Shown: piece by piece, positions 47,250 through 59,350 of the stretch
Position numbering within the stretch: position 1 is the stretch's first letter
How the letters are laid out: every line of letters starts with the position of its first letter
Assembly (NCBI GenBank): GCA_036417435.1
Contig: CM070915.1
Coordinates: 80,353,799-80,417,798, forward strand
Reading direction: 5' to 3'
Length of the DNA: 64,000 nucleotides
Origin: Inia geoffrensis
Lineage: Eukaryota > Chordata > Mammalia > Artiodactyla > Iniidae
Translations under genes and position numbers: made by a program
Notes under the pieces: model-generated
What the model was told of the DNA's origin: nothing
The model's input: only the letters and a program-made list of their open reading frames with translations
Databases searched by the model: none

Positions 47250-47580
47250 AGATATCAATAAGTTATCTAAAATAAAGAACATAGCCAGACACAAAAAGAC
47301 AAATAGTGTATGAGTCCACTTATACGAGGTCCCTACACCAAACAATTTCACAGAGGCAGACAGTGGTTAACGGGCTGGGGAGCTAGTGTTTCCTGGGGAC
47401 ACAGCTTCACTTTGGGAAGATGAGAAAGTTCTGGAGGTGGATGGTAGTGACGGTTGCACAACAATGTGAAGGTACTTAGTGCCACTTAAAAATAGCTAAG
47501 GTGGAAAATTTTATGTAATGTACATTTTACCACAATTTTAAAAATCCTGTTTTAGTTGCAAAAAAAAAAAAAAAAAAAAG
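47250..47580 (+). mobile_element. Old L1 3' UTR fragment
   Basis: AAAAAGACAAATAGTGTATG through GTAATGTACATTTTACCACA and an A-run at 47559-47579: the old L1M-type 3' UTR. The stretch 46996-47249 between the two L1 ends shows nothing recognisable. Confidence 0.7.
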
Positions 47581-47633
47581 AATATACATCATAAAGACTT
47601 CTTAGACTTTGCCTTAAGTTTCAGCAACGTTTA

Positions 47634-47973
47634 ATCAATTTATTTATTTATTTTTATTTTTGGTTGCATTGGGTCTTCGGTGTTGGGTCTTTGTTGCTGC
47701 ACGTGGCTTTCTCTAGTTGCAGTGAGCGGGGGCTACTCTTCGTTGCGGTGCGTGGGCTTCTCATTGCGGTGGCTTCTCTTGTTGTGGAGCACGGGCTCTA
47801 GGCGTGTGGGCTCAGTAGCTGTGGCTTGCGGGCTCTAGAGTGAAGGCTCAGTAGTTGTGGCACACGGGCTTAGTTGCTCCGCGGCATGTGGGATCTTCCT
47901 GGACCGGGGCTCGAACCCGTGTCCCCTGCATTGGCAGGCGGATTCTTAACCACTGCACTACCAGGGAAGTCCC
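47634..47973 (-). repeat. CHR-1-like long SINE
   Basis: Antisense long form starting TTTATTTATTTATTTTTATT and ending ACCAGGGAAGTCCC. Flanks AACGTTTA and AATGTTTA suggest an eroded duplication. Confidence 0.92.
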
Positions 47974-48539
47974 TTAACAATGTTTATATATAATAATGTT
48001 GTTTACTTTTTAAAAAGCTTGTGGCCTTAATAATTAATTTTACATATTCTTATTTCTCTCAACATTTAAGAGCAAGTACTATTTTAAGTGCTTAGGATCC
48101 AGCGGTTAGCAAAGTCGAAACACTCAGAACTGAGAATGAGGGTCTCAGCATCACGGAGAACAAGACTCAAAGCTTCCCACGGTCTTTCAGCCCCTCACAC
48201 CAAACACAACAGAATCGTGGCCCGCAGGGCGTGGCCTACAGCCAACACCAAGATTCGGGGTCCAAATCAAGCACAAAAGCGGTAAGCGAAGGGGGACACA
48301 CGAGGGAAATTCACTCTCTCCCTCTCCTGACAGCAGCTGTTTGTGTCGGTGACTGAACAGGGCTGGGCGACCAGGGCCAGTTGGGGTTCAGCGGCAGCTG
48401 GCTGGACGCTGGGGGCCTGCTGTGCCTCTCTTCCAGGGATTGTCCACCCGCTCCTGCCCTGAACGTCCTGCTTCTTTCCACACAGCTCGCTGAAGGATAG
48501 GCACCGAAGTGCCAGCCCACATGAGGGGTTGGAGACTCG

Positions 48540-49708
48540 GTGAACAAATAACCAGCACTCACAGTCTCATACACACCCACACAACTTCTGAGAACCTTGC
48601 ATAAACAGAGTCGTGTGGTGCACGGCATGTTGAGTTGGCTTTTGTCATTCAGCACAATGTATCTGAGATCCATCCAAGCTGCTGTGGCATCAGCAGCTTG
48701 TCCCTGTTTACTGCTGAGTGCTATCCATGGTGTGGATGTGACACAGCTTGTTTACCATTCACCTTTGAGGAACATCTAGGTTGCTTCCAGTTTGTGGCTA
48801 TTACAAACACTTGGGTACAGATTTTTGTGTGAATGCAGACATTTGTTTCTCTGGATAAATGCCCAGGAGTGCAGCTGCTCTGATAAGTATGTTCAGTTTT
48901 TAAAGGAACTGCCAACTCTGCTCCTGGGGGTCACACCACCTTACACGCCCACCTGCAACATATGAGAGATGGTTTCTTCACATCCTCACTGGCACCCGGT
49001 GCTCTCACTGTTGTTCACTTTAGTTTTTCACGTTTAGTTGTTTAGGAGCATGGTAACATCTCACCATGGTCTTGACGTGCTTTTTCTTAAGGACAGTGAC
49101 GTCGAACACCTTACCATGTGTTTATCTGCCATGCGATGTCCTCTTTGGAAATGTCTCTTCATGTCCTTTGCCCATTTTCTAACTGGACTGCTTATATGTA
49201 TGTACGTATGTATGTATGTATGTATGTATGTATGTGTGTGTGTGTGTGTTTACTGTTGAGTTTTGAGACTTCATTATATAGTCTATGATATAAGGTTTGC
49301 AAATATTTTCTCACGGTCTGTAGCTTGTCTTGCTTTTGTTGTCACATCTCAGAACTCTTTACTTGATGAGTCCCAAAGGTTTTCTTTATAGTTTTATATT
49401 TAAACCTAAGATCTACTGTGAGGTATGAGATTTAGGGTGAGATTAATTTTTTGCCCATCTATGTCCAGTTAGTTGAAGACTATCCTTCCTCCACCAAATT
49501 GCTTTGTTTGCTCCTTGGTCAGGAATCATTTGGCCATAATCCCACAGGCCGCTTCCCAAGTTCTCTCCACTGATCAGAGAGTCATCCCTCCACCAATGCC
49601 GGAGTTTCTTGTAGCCATATCATAAGTTTTGAAATTGGGCGTGATTCCTCCCACTTTATCCTTTTTACAAAACTGTTTTATCTACTCTAGTTCCTTTGCA
49701 TTTCCAAA
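48540..49708 (-). mobile_element. Antisense old L1, part 1
   Basis: Antisense 3' UTR and ORF2 phrases (ATCCATCCAAGCTGCTGTGG, GGTTGCTTCCAGTTTGTGGC) with a TATG/TG microsatellite at 49193-49250. Interrupted at 49709 by the MORF4L1 retrocopy and continued at 51095. Confidence 0.75.
49193..49250. repeat. (TATG)n/(TG)n microsatellite
   Basis: About nine TATG units followed by TG units within the antisense L1. Confidence 0.95.
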
Positions 49709-51094
49709 CCAAGCCAATCAGGAGCAGTACGCAGAGGGTAAGATGAGAGGGGCTGCCCCTGGAAGGAAGACTTCTGGTTTGCAACGGAAAAATGTTGACG
49801 TGAAAACAAAAAAGAACAAACAGAAAACACCTGGAAATGGAGATGGTGGTAGTACGAGTGAGACACCTCAGTCTCCTCACAAGAAACGGGCCCGAGTAGC
49901 TTCTACTGTTGAAAATGAGGAAACACTCATGAACAGAGTTGAAGTTAAAGATTCCTGAAGAACTAAAGCCATGGCTTGTTGAAGACTGGGACTTAATTAC
50001 CTGGCAAACAGAGCTCTTTAATCTTCCTGACAAGAAGAATGTGGATTCCATTCTAGAGGATTCTGCAAACTACAAGAAATCTTGAGGAAACACAGGAAAT
50101 AAGGAGTATGCTGTTAATGAAGTTGTGGCAGGGATCAAGGAATACTTCAGTGTAATGCTGGGCACTCAGCTGCTCTGCAAACATGAGACCGCGGTATGCT
50201 GAAATCCTTGCAGATCACCCTGCTGCGCCATGTCCAAGGTGCATGCAGCGCCACACCTACTGAGATTATTTGTACGTACTGGAGCAATGTTGGCCTACAC
50301 ACCTGTGGATGAGAAGAGCCTTGCTTTATTACTGAATTATCTTCATGATTTCATAGAACACCTGGCAAAGAACTCTGTTTAGTGCCAGTGATTATGAAGT
50401 GGCTCCTCCTGAGTACGAGTGGAAAGCTGTGTGAGGTGCTTATACGCCCTCGTGTTTGGATCTCTGTAAACACATTTTTGTTAGTCCTTCTCTTGTATAA
50501 ATGATGTACTTTGGAAACGTTAGTGTATAATAGGAATGATGTTTGTTTTCTGTTTGATTTTAAACAGAAAATAAAAGGGGTTACAGCTCCTTTTTTTTTC
50601 TTTTCTTTTTTTTCATTTCAAAGTTGCTACCAGTGTTTTCAATGTCAGACAACAGAGAGACGTGCTGTAGAGTGTTTTACTGCTTAGCTGACGAAGCTGT
50701 CTTTGAATGCTGGTGGTTCTATTCCTTTGCCACTACGCACTTTTACAATATGTGTTAATGTTATATGACAAAATGCTGATTCCTAGTGCCAAAAGTTCAA
50801 TTCAGTGTGTATAACTGAAAACACGCATCCATTTGTGCTCCCCCCTTTTTTATGGTGCTTACAGTGAACAGCCCATCCTTTGCAAGTCATTCATGTTGTT
50901 CCTTAGGCATTTTATCTTTGCTCAGATTGTCAAAGAATGGTGGCTTGTTTCATGGTTTTTGTATTTGTGTCTAATCACGTTTTAACATGATAGACACAAT
51001 GCATTGTGTAGCTAGTTTTCTGGAAAAGTTAATATTTTAGAAATGGTTTATCAGATCTTCAATAAATTTTTTCCTTAAATTTCAAAAAGAAAAA
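49709..51094 (+). pseudogene. MORF4L1: 5'-truncated processed pseudogene of MORF4L1 (MRG15)
   Basis: MORF4L1 is the chromatin adaptor of NuA4/Sin3 complexes. The copy starts inside the parent coding sequence (ANQEQYAEGKMRGAAPG, with a KKTSG site reading RKTSG), has no introns, and runs through the MRG domain and about 600 bases of 3' UTR to AATAAA near 51059 and an A-rich end. It is broken: a 5-base loss after NRVEVK (about 49952) shifts the frame, KKS is followed by TGA at about 50082-50084, and further shifts follow. The chromodomain is absent. Not expected to make protein; it lies antisense to SPIDR in an intron. Confidence 0.9.
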
Positions 51095-51640
51095 AATAGT
51101 TTAGAATAGGCCTGGATATATCTACGAAAATTTTTGCTGAGACTTTAGTGGGTTTTGCGTCAAGCCTATATACCATCTTTTGGGGAGAACTATAGCATCT
51201 TTACTATGTTGACTCTTCCACTCCACGAACATTGACACCTTTCCATTTACTTAGATCTTCTCTGATTTCTTTAATCAGTGTTTTGTAGTTTGCAGCATAA
51301 CAAGTCCTGACATGTTGTGTTAGATTTATACCTAAATACTCCTTTTTGGGCAACTGTAAATGCTGTATTTTTAATTTTGGTTTTCAAGGGTTCATTGCCA
51401 GTATATAGAAACGTGACTGACTTGTGAATGTTAATCTTGTATGCTGCTACTTTGCTGAACTGACTTACTAGTTTTAGGAATTTTTTTTTTTTTCTTTTGT
51501 AGATTCCTTGGGATTTTCGACATAGACCATCATGTCATCCGAAGTAGAGACAGTTTTCTTTCTTCCTTTCTGTCTTTTTCCTTTTCCTTGCCTTATTGTG
51601 ATGGTTAGTCTATTTAGTACTTTTAAAGTACCCTACCAGA
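51095..51640 (-). mobile_element. Antisense old L1, part 2
   Basis: L1 text resumes after the retrocopy (TTAGAATAGGCCTGGATATA, TTTTGTAGTTTGCAGCATAA, AGATTTATACCTAAATACTC) and ends near 51640. The ORF at 51532-51717 is not a gene. Confidence 0.75.
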
Positions 51641-53048
51641 ATCTAACATTTAACTTCAAACACACTGATATAGAAAAAAAAACTCTGAGAGGACATCCAG
51701 GACAGCAAATACGATAAACAGCATGTGAAGAGTGTCAGGGTGTGAGGCTGGCGACAGAACGCTGGCAAAGCTGGATGAAGAGAAAAAGGCTGACACTTAA
51801 AGGTCACGTGCAGACCAATTTCTCTCATTTCTTCCGTCTTTCTCCCCACCCCCCAGCACGATGATGAAACTACTCAAAGAAAAGCTGGGCCAGGACAACA
51901 AAAACTACTAATCCAGGTGGCCTTGCAGAGAAAAAACAAACACACCCCTTGTCATTCTGTGCACATCTGCTTGAAGCTAAACACCTGCTTTTACCAACTG
52001 GACTGGCCGTCTCGGTGACTTCAGAAAGTGGTAGAATGCTGCTGAGAGAGAGTCAGACTTTTATTATCTATTTGCTAAGTCTGGGAAAGTCTAAATTTCA
52101 AATGCTCTGTCTTCCATATAACCTGTGAGCAAATAATGGAGAAAGGATACCTTAACTTCCTCAAGAAACAGGTCATAATCTATCTGCCAACAGGCTTTTA
52201 CTGCAGCTGCCTTCACTAAATCTTAGACTTTTAGAAAAATTACCTAAAGATGAACTTTCCTAGTGGGAAAGGTGCGTAAACTTGAAAAGTGACCTTTGCG
52301 AAGGCAAACGCGGCTGGTGACCGGAGTGCCCTGGATGGAGCCGAGCACACTCCCCCACAGTCCCTGTGGCCCAGGACCCAGGGCCTCCTCTAGTGCGGGC
52401 TCAGCTCTTCCACTCTCTCCAAGGCAAAGGCCGCCTCTGAGTGTGACCAGTTGCTGCAAGTGTTAAGAGGTGCCTTCTCGCACATCTTCACCTGGGGAGA
52501 CCCCCCCAGGAGAGCCAGAGGAGGCTGGCCGTACCACACTCTTTGAATCTAACCGGACTGCTTGAGACTTGGGGCCGCAGCAGAGGTGGCAGGTCAGCGG
52601 GAATACTGCTCCTCACGGCCAGGCCTCGGGGCTCCCACTCCCCGTGCTTCTGGAGCTGGGTGTTCACTCTGGGGGGCCTGGAGCCCGATGGGGCGCAGAG
52701 CGGACGCCTTCATCTGCACTGCAGGTGAGCCCTGAAACCTTCTGGCCCCGCTGTGCTCCCTGCAGGACTCTGATTCTCCCACTTCTAAACCTGCAGCAGC
52801 TGAGGGGGGTGGGAGCAGCGCAGGCTTTCTGGGAGGGTGCAGCAGCACGAGGTAGCTAGAAACAGCCAGCCATCTGGGACACATGCCTTCTACAGGCCGA
52901 GACACAAGCCTGGCTGGCTGAATACCTTGTTCACGCGCAAAGGCCTTGGGGTATTGATTAAAACAAAACAAGACAACATTTTCCAACTCATTTGCAGTAA
53001 AAAAAATTACAAATACAGAGCACTGTAGCTAACTTCAAAAACATTTTC
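51641..53048. other. SPIDR intron sequence without recognisable features
   Basis: Unique DNA, GC-richer from about 52300 to 52900. No exon or repeat recognised. Confidence 0.5.
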
Positions 53049-53062
53049 TGATTTGTTGTTTT

Positions 53063-53265
53063 TTTGTTTTTTGTTGGTACGCGGGCCTCTCACTGCTGCG
53101 GCCCCTCCCGCTGCGGAGCACAGGCTCCGGACGCGCAGGCCCAGCGGCCATGGCTCACGGGCCCAGCTGCTCCACGGCATGTGGGATCTTCCCGGACCGG
53201 GGCACGAACCCGTGTCCCCCGCACCGGCAGGCGGACGCCCAACCACTGTGCCACCAGGGAAGCCC
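53063..53265 (-). repeat. CHR-2 type SINE
   Basis: Antisense. Target duplication TGATTTGTTGTTTT at 53049-53062 and 53266-53279, perfect. Confidence 0.94.
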
Positions 53266-54417
53266 TGATTTGTTGTTTTAATAATTACCAGCTCCCTAAG
53301 AGAGAAAAAAGTGCTGCAAAGATTATTAAGGGTTAGTACACAGATAGAGATACTTACCTGGAGCAAAGTTACTGATTTCTTAGAATGAGAAAACCCATTC
53401 TGTTGCCTGCCTTTTGTTGTTTGTGGGATATTCTGGAAGCTGTAAAAATCTAAGTAGAAAATACACAAATGAGTCACAAAGGGAGGAGACCAACTTGAGG
53501 CCATCTCCGAAAAAAGTCTCACAAATTCAGCATAAGAGTCTGAAAAGATGCCCACACGCAAGTGTCTCTCCTGGACGGACGAGAGCCCAGGTTTGCCCTC
53601 CAGGGAAAACGATCGAGCCGAGATCCCACATCAACTGCTGAATTTCTGGCTGAGAAAGGCAGCCTCTAACCCTTACCCGGACGCTCTCGGCTGCTCTGAC
53701 AGGAGGAAGAGGACCAGGGCTAGTCCTGGGGCAGCCATGGCAGGGCTGCCTGGCGCAAAGAGGAGGCCACGAGAACGGAGTGTGCCTGAGGACGACAGCA
53801 AGAGGAGTTTTAGGAACATCAAAGATAGACGGGGAAGAAGCAGGGGCTCTGGCCTCACCACTACCCGAAAGGATGCTGAATGTACATATTTCACACTGAT
53901 TTTACAGACTGGCGCAGCCTCCCTGTACCGAGGGTGACGGCCAGTGTCGCCTGGAAGCAGGTCCCCGGCTGCAGCCCATGGGGAGGAAGCACGGCGGAGA
54001 GCTCTCCCTGAGCTCACCAGGTTGTTCCCCGACACGCCTGCTCACCAGGCCTGTTTTCTATGTTATTTTAGAGTTATTTTTCCATCTGATACTGCCTCAT
54101 CTAACTACTCCCGAATCTTCACCGGATAATCTAAGACTGCCTGAATCACTTTCTTTTGGGTGTGGGTGGAGTGGAATTTGCTGCAGAAGATTTAAACCAC
54201 AATGGTGACATCACCCTCAAGATGGGACGCAACCTGTTCACTGAGTTAGTTCATCCTCAGAGATCTCAGAATATTTTTTTTAAACGAAGCATTTATATTG
54301 GTTGTAAAATGTTCCTAAAATTTTTCCGTGCAGTTGCTAATTTCTCTGTACCTACTGTTATGTAGTACTCATGGCTTTCTAATAAGACAGACTACCTGGA
54401 GATGGAATATTTCAGAC

Positions 54418-54906
54418 CAGGGATTCTGAAAGTGGGGTCTGGAGACCCCTGGGTCTGTAAGACCCTTTCAAGGGACCCGCAAGGCAAGAACTATGTCCTG
54501 AGACCTTACTTCCCCTTCTCTCATGAGTGTACAGTGGAGTTTTCTAGAGGCTACACTATGCACAATACAGGACTGGCTGAATGCAGAGCAGAGATGACAA
54601 TCCATCGTTTTCTGTTAGTCCAGACATTAAAGAGATCTGCAGAAAACATAAAATAAGGCTACTCTTCTCACTAAGGTTGTCTTGGTTTAGAAAATATTTT
54701 TCATAAAAATTCTATTTATGTTATTATTTAATGGGTTTATTTTTAGGATTTTTAGGTGAACTAATAAATATTTAATTTTTTCCATTTTATTTTCTAATAT
54801 AGTAGTTATTGATCAATATAACCACATTAAAAAAATCTCCTTGGGGGTCTCAGTAATTTTGACGAGTATTAAGGGGTCCTGAGACCACGAAGTCTGGAAG
54901 TGCACC
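54418..54906. mobile_element. hAT-type DNA transposon remnant
   Basis: Ends carry inverted GGGGTCTGGAGACCCC and GGGGTCCTGAGACCACGAAG type sequences. The right half (GACATTAAAGAGATCTGCAG, TTTTCATAAAAATTCTATTT) matches the 3' part of a hAT transposase-bearing element from memory, and QTLKRSAENIK in the ORF 54402-54656 is its C-terminal peptide remnant. The middle is deleted. Confidence 0.7.
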
Positions 54907-55194
54907 ACTCAAGATCCACCCTCTACCATCTACCTCCCTCCCTCTGTCTCCCTCTGTGCCCTCGACTGTCTTCCAGAAGGTAGCTTGCGTCACCTTACGT
55001 CCTTTTATGTCACCCTCATACACACACGAGACAACCTCGAATCAACTAAACAAACTTTTGCCTTGATACTGAAATGCATTTCCTTCAGAGGTTTGGCTGC
55101 CAGAGCAGACAGTACCAGATGGCCCAGGAGATCATGAGCAAACTGATGGGAGCCATGGCAACCTTGAGATCCTGAGGAGGTTAGATAATCAGTG

Positions 55195-55700
55195 ACTAAA
55201 CTACATCATTATGCTGGTGAGACAGGAAAATGGGGCAGTCACTTTGGAAAACACTTTGGCATCAACCCAGCAATCCCACTTCTAGCTATCTACCCAAGAG
55301 AACTGAAGACTTACGTCCATATGTGCATTGTGAATGTTCATAGCAGTATTACTATTCATGACAGCCAGAAAGTAACATGGAAGCAACCCAAATGTGCCTC
55401 AACTGATGAATGGATAAATAAGCCTGGTACATCCATACGACAGAGTATCAGGCAGCCATAAAAAGGAGTGAAGTACTGACACACGATACAACATGGATGA
55501 ACCTTGAAAACATGATGCTCAGTGAAAGAAGCCAGGATGGTTCCTTTATACGAAGTGTTCAGTATTTGCAAATTCACAGAGACAGAGTGCAGATTAGTGG
55601 TTGCCAGGGGCTGGAGGGTGGGGAGTGACTGCTCATGGGGAAGGCGTTTCTTTTGGGGGTGATGACACTGTTTCTGAATTAGACAGTGATGGCATCACGT
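55195..55700 (+). mobile_element. Old L1 3' end
   Basis: CAACCCAGCAATCCCACTTC, AACATGGAAGCAACCCAAAT and GATTAGTGGTTGCCAGGGGC are late ORF2/3' UTR hallmarks of L1M-type elements. Only about 500 bases remain. Confidence 0.8.
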
Positions 55701-56087
55701 CGGTCGGGCATTCTGACCTCAGAGACCACTCTCTGCTAAGAATATCCCACAAATACCTTATAGATGTGGGGAATTACTAAACATTTTCCAAGGCTAGTTC
55801 AATGAATTTCAGGACAATATTTTTCAAATTTTATTCAACAGATAGAGAAACTGAAGAAAGGAAATTAAAGACACACACCTGAAATTAAGCCTTCTGCACT
55901 ATTCCTTTGAACCACTGCTTAAATTATATAACCATGAAAGATAAATTTGTAACTTTGGAAGGCCTCACATTTTGTAGGCTATCTGCTAGTAATATTAAAA
56001 AATATCTTTCCTAATCTAGATTCTTTCCTCAAGATCTAGGATATAAAAATACTAACTAGCACAACTTTGTATTATAAAACAAGTTCT

Positions 56088-56299
56088 TTTTTTTTTTTTT
56101 TTTTTTTGAGGTACGTGGGCCTCTCACTGTTGTGGCCTCTCCCGTTGCAGAGCACAGGCTCCGGATGCGCAGGCTCAGTGGCCATGGCTCACGGGCCCAG
56201 CCGCTCCGCGGCATGTGGGATCTTCCCGGACCGGGGCACGAACCCGTGTCCCCTGCATCGGCAGGCGGACTCTCAACCACTGCGCCACCAGGGAAGCGC
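56088..56299 (-). repeat. CHR-2 type SINE
   Basis: Antisense with a long poly-T. Target duplication ATAAAACAAGTTCT at 56074-56087 and 56300-56313, perfect. Confidence 0.95.
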
Positions 56300-56799
56300 A
56301 TAAAACAAGTTCTCTGCACATTTCTGTTCTACCTCGGCAGGAAATGACACACACACACACACTCAGTTACAAGGGAAGTAAGGAATTCTTGCTGCATGCT
56401 GCTATCTGGAACTGCAGACAGTTCTTAGGCTGGTCTCATTCCCAGGTGGTCCTTATCATTTCAAAAGTGTCACATGATCTACTCACCAGTGTGGAAGCAG
56501 GAACAGCCACATTCCACATAAAATCTGTCAGCCCAGGTTTTCTGATAGATGAGTATACTTTCGACCAAATGCTATCATCAGTGTGCTCTGATACCTGAGA
56601 CAAACCTGCCTCCTCAGTCTATTCTATTACCATGAGCTCACATATGAAGTAGCCTCCCTTCATGCACTCTTCCAAAGACAGCCTGCTGTTCCCATTGGGA
56701 AAACTATAAAGAAAACCACGGAGGAAACCAGAGGACTGCAGTGATCTTGGGGGGACGGGGCGTCACCAGGAGGAGCACGCTGGGGGTGATGCCTGGACA

Positions 56800-57870
56800 C
56801 CCAGCACATTTTGTTCCTTGAATTTGGTGGTGGCTTCATGGGTGGCCCTACAGTCGTTCACGACACTCTGCAACTGGGCATCGCCCATACGTCTGTCGTG
56901 TTTCCCCATAAAGATCCGTAAAGAAGGAGACAGGTGTGCACACACTGGCGTTTGTTGCTGCGACGAGGCAGAAACTGGAAAGGGACACCCTTAAAGACAC
57001 CACAGGGAAAAGCAACCATTCTTCTCTGTTTACAGATGTGCCTACATTCACGAGAAAGACATGGAGTGAACACCAGTGGAGAGGGGAGTATTACATTCCC
57101 TTTACCCTTTGTGTGACTTAACTTTAGAGCAGCAACCAGTCAAAGCAGCGGCTGTACTACTACCTCCCTTGCACATAATGCTGAAATGCCTGATCTGAGG
57201 CTGCTCACAACACACGGTCCCGGTCCAGGTCCAGGGGCCTTCGGGACCATCCTCTCCACTGTCAGTGATTCTAGGGAGAGGAGCAAATCCTCTTGCTTTA
57301 AAAAAAAAAAAACAGTAATGAAAATAATCTTTTTTAAAAGTCATATTTTCATTAATAAGTGTCTAAGTAAACAGAAAAGAAAAATGCCGAACTGGACCTG
57401 AGGCACCCAGTGTCATTATTTCCTACGGATCTGATGCTCCTCCTGGCCACTCAAGATAATTCCAGCACAGACGGCTCACGGCTGTTGTTTAACAAAAACA
57501 ATGGAAAACACCAAGAATCTAACATCAACACCCCTGACAAGAAATGGTCAGATTTCTGACTTGAGGGCCGGGGATTATGACTATAAAGCAAATGGGAAAT
57601 TTACAGAAATGAATTCCCCTAAAACTGTAAGTAATTATGTGTAGGCTGTAGCACCAAAGATGCAGGCGCTGGACTCTGAGGGACCGGGCTCCAGGCCCAC
57701 CTCACAGACGTGCAGCCAAGTTATTACTTAGTCTCAGGAGCTTGAGGGTCTTTATTTAACAACACAATAATTTGTTTTTCAATAAAGACTAACTTATTTT
57801 GTCCTGAATCTGGTGGTGGCATCACGGGTGATGCCTGTAGTGAACTGTAGGGAACGGTGCCACCACCTCA
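56800..57870. repeat. Pair of weakly similar segments
   Basis: TTTGGTGGTGGCTTCATGGG (about 56824) and TCTGGTGGTGGCATCACGGG (about 57809) share a 20-base core with similar flanks, and may be two relics of an L1M 3' UTR. No other structure is visible between them apart from a short A-run at 57299-57312. Confidence 0.3.
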
Positions 57871-58395
57871 TCTGCCGTCTAGTTGGAGAGCTGCAGGAAA
57901 GGAAAGAGGGGCTACAGTGACAGTGAAACTTCTTTTCTTTCCACTTCTGTGTCCCACATGAAGAGACGGGCATTCCACTGGCAAACTTACGAAGACTTAG
58001 GAGTATTCTACCTGTAATAAAAATGCGTAAGGTTCTGCAAATTTGAGAAGGCTCTTAATGAAAGCATAATTAAGTATTTGCACTTCATATTTGAGATTAA
58101 CAAGGAACACCCCACTTAGCTTCTGAATCACATGACCCAGGGCCCTCACAATACCGGCTACTGCCACAGGCTGTTACCCTGAGAGGGAGAGAAAGAACCT
58201 TACTGATGTGTGCAATGTTCAGAGCTGCAATCAGTCCTCAATGCTTACTTTCCAACCACGTGGCCCTAGAAGCTGGCTGGGGGCTGTGTGGCCCGACACA
58301 CCACCTCCCAATTTTGAACAGAATAGCTCCACGTGGGTTTGTTATTAACACGGAACTTCCTCTTTGGATTCTATTTTTTAAAAGTTCAAAAGTTT

Positions 58396-58599
58396 TTTTT
58401 TTTTTTGCGGTACGCGGGCCTCTCACTGTTGTGGCCTCTCCCGTTGCGGAGCACAGGCTCCGGACACGCAGGCCCAGCGGCCATGGCTCACGGGCCCAGC
58501 CGCTCCGCGGCATGTGGGATCTTCCCGGACTGGCGCACGAACCCGTGTCCCCTGCATCGGCTGGCGGACTCTCAACCACTGCGCCACCAGGGAAGCCCT
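58396..58599 (-). repeat. CHR-2 type SINE
   Basis: Antisense. Target duplication AAAAGTTCAAAAGTTT at 58380-58395 and 58600-58615, perfect over 16 bases. Confidence 0.95.
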
Positions 58600-59159
58600 A
58601 AAAGTTCAAAAGTTTTAAAACTACTGGTCCCCTACTGGTAGGTAATTATGATTTTTGTGAGAACAGTGCAGGAGAGGGGGAGTATTGAGATTTGTAAGAG
58701 AAGGAATGAATGAAAAAGCAAAAAAAAAAAAAAAAAAATCCTGCCCATTTGCTGAATTCCAGACTTGCCGTACTGCTGGTAAATTCACCAGATAAATTAC
58801 TAACCTGGAGGGACAGGGGGCAGTTGCTTTTATGTTCTTGTATCAGCCGATCTTCCTTCTGGTTTCTTTGATCCCTGTTTTAACTAAATCTCTCTGTACT
58901 TTTTAACTCCACTGGCTTCATTACTCATTCTCTCCCATTATTATCAGATATTTGACAAGGCCAGCAATTTCCAACTGGATTTATTTTCTTTCCTGGAAAA
59001 AAAATGGAACACTCCCAACTCCCAAGTTATAGTTCTTCTAAGTTACTCATCTTTCTCTTCCTGTTTTATTTGTAAAAACAAGACAAGAAAGACATATCAA
59101 TGTTGGCAAGAGCTCTACTTTTCAGTTAATTAGAAAAGAGAAACGGAGGAGGACGGAGG

Positions 59160-59350
59160 GAAGAACCACTACTTCTGGGCGTTTTACGGTGTGCAGGGCC
59201 GCTTCCGCGTGTGAGCTCATCAAACCACCCAACCCCCGGGGGAGGCAGAGCTACTCGTCCTGCCGACGACTGAGGGTCAAGATGCCACTCAGGGGCAGTG
59301 GTTCCAAGGCCCCCACCTTCCCCTCTGATGCCTCCGTTCAGTGACCAGTG
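59160..59350. repeat. MIR-like SINE relic
   Basis: CGTGTGAGCTCATCAAACCA, CGGGGGAGGCAGAGCTACTC and the following segment resemble the MIR core region by eye. Strongly diverged. Confidence 0.4.

Noticed and set aside
49193..49250. Tandem TATG units considered as a CRISPR or satellite array
   Set aside because: A simple 4-base microsatellite; there are no spacers, and the genome is mammalian.
51532..51717. 61-codon + strand ORF after the MORF4L1 copy
   Set aside because: Lies in antisense L1 sequence and continues into unique DNA without any gene signal.
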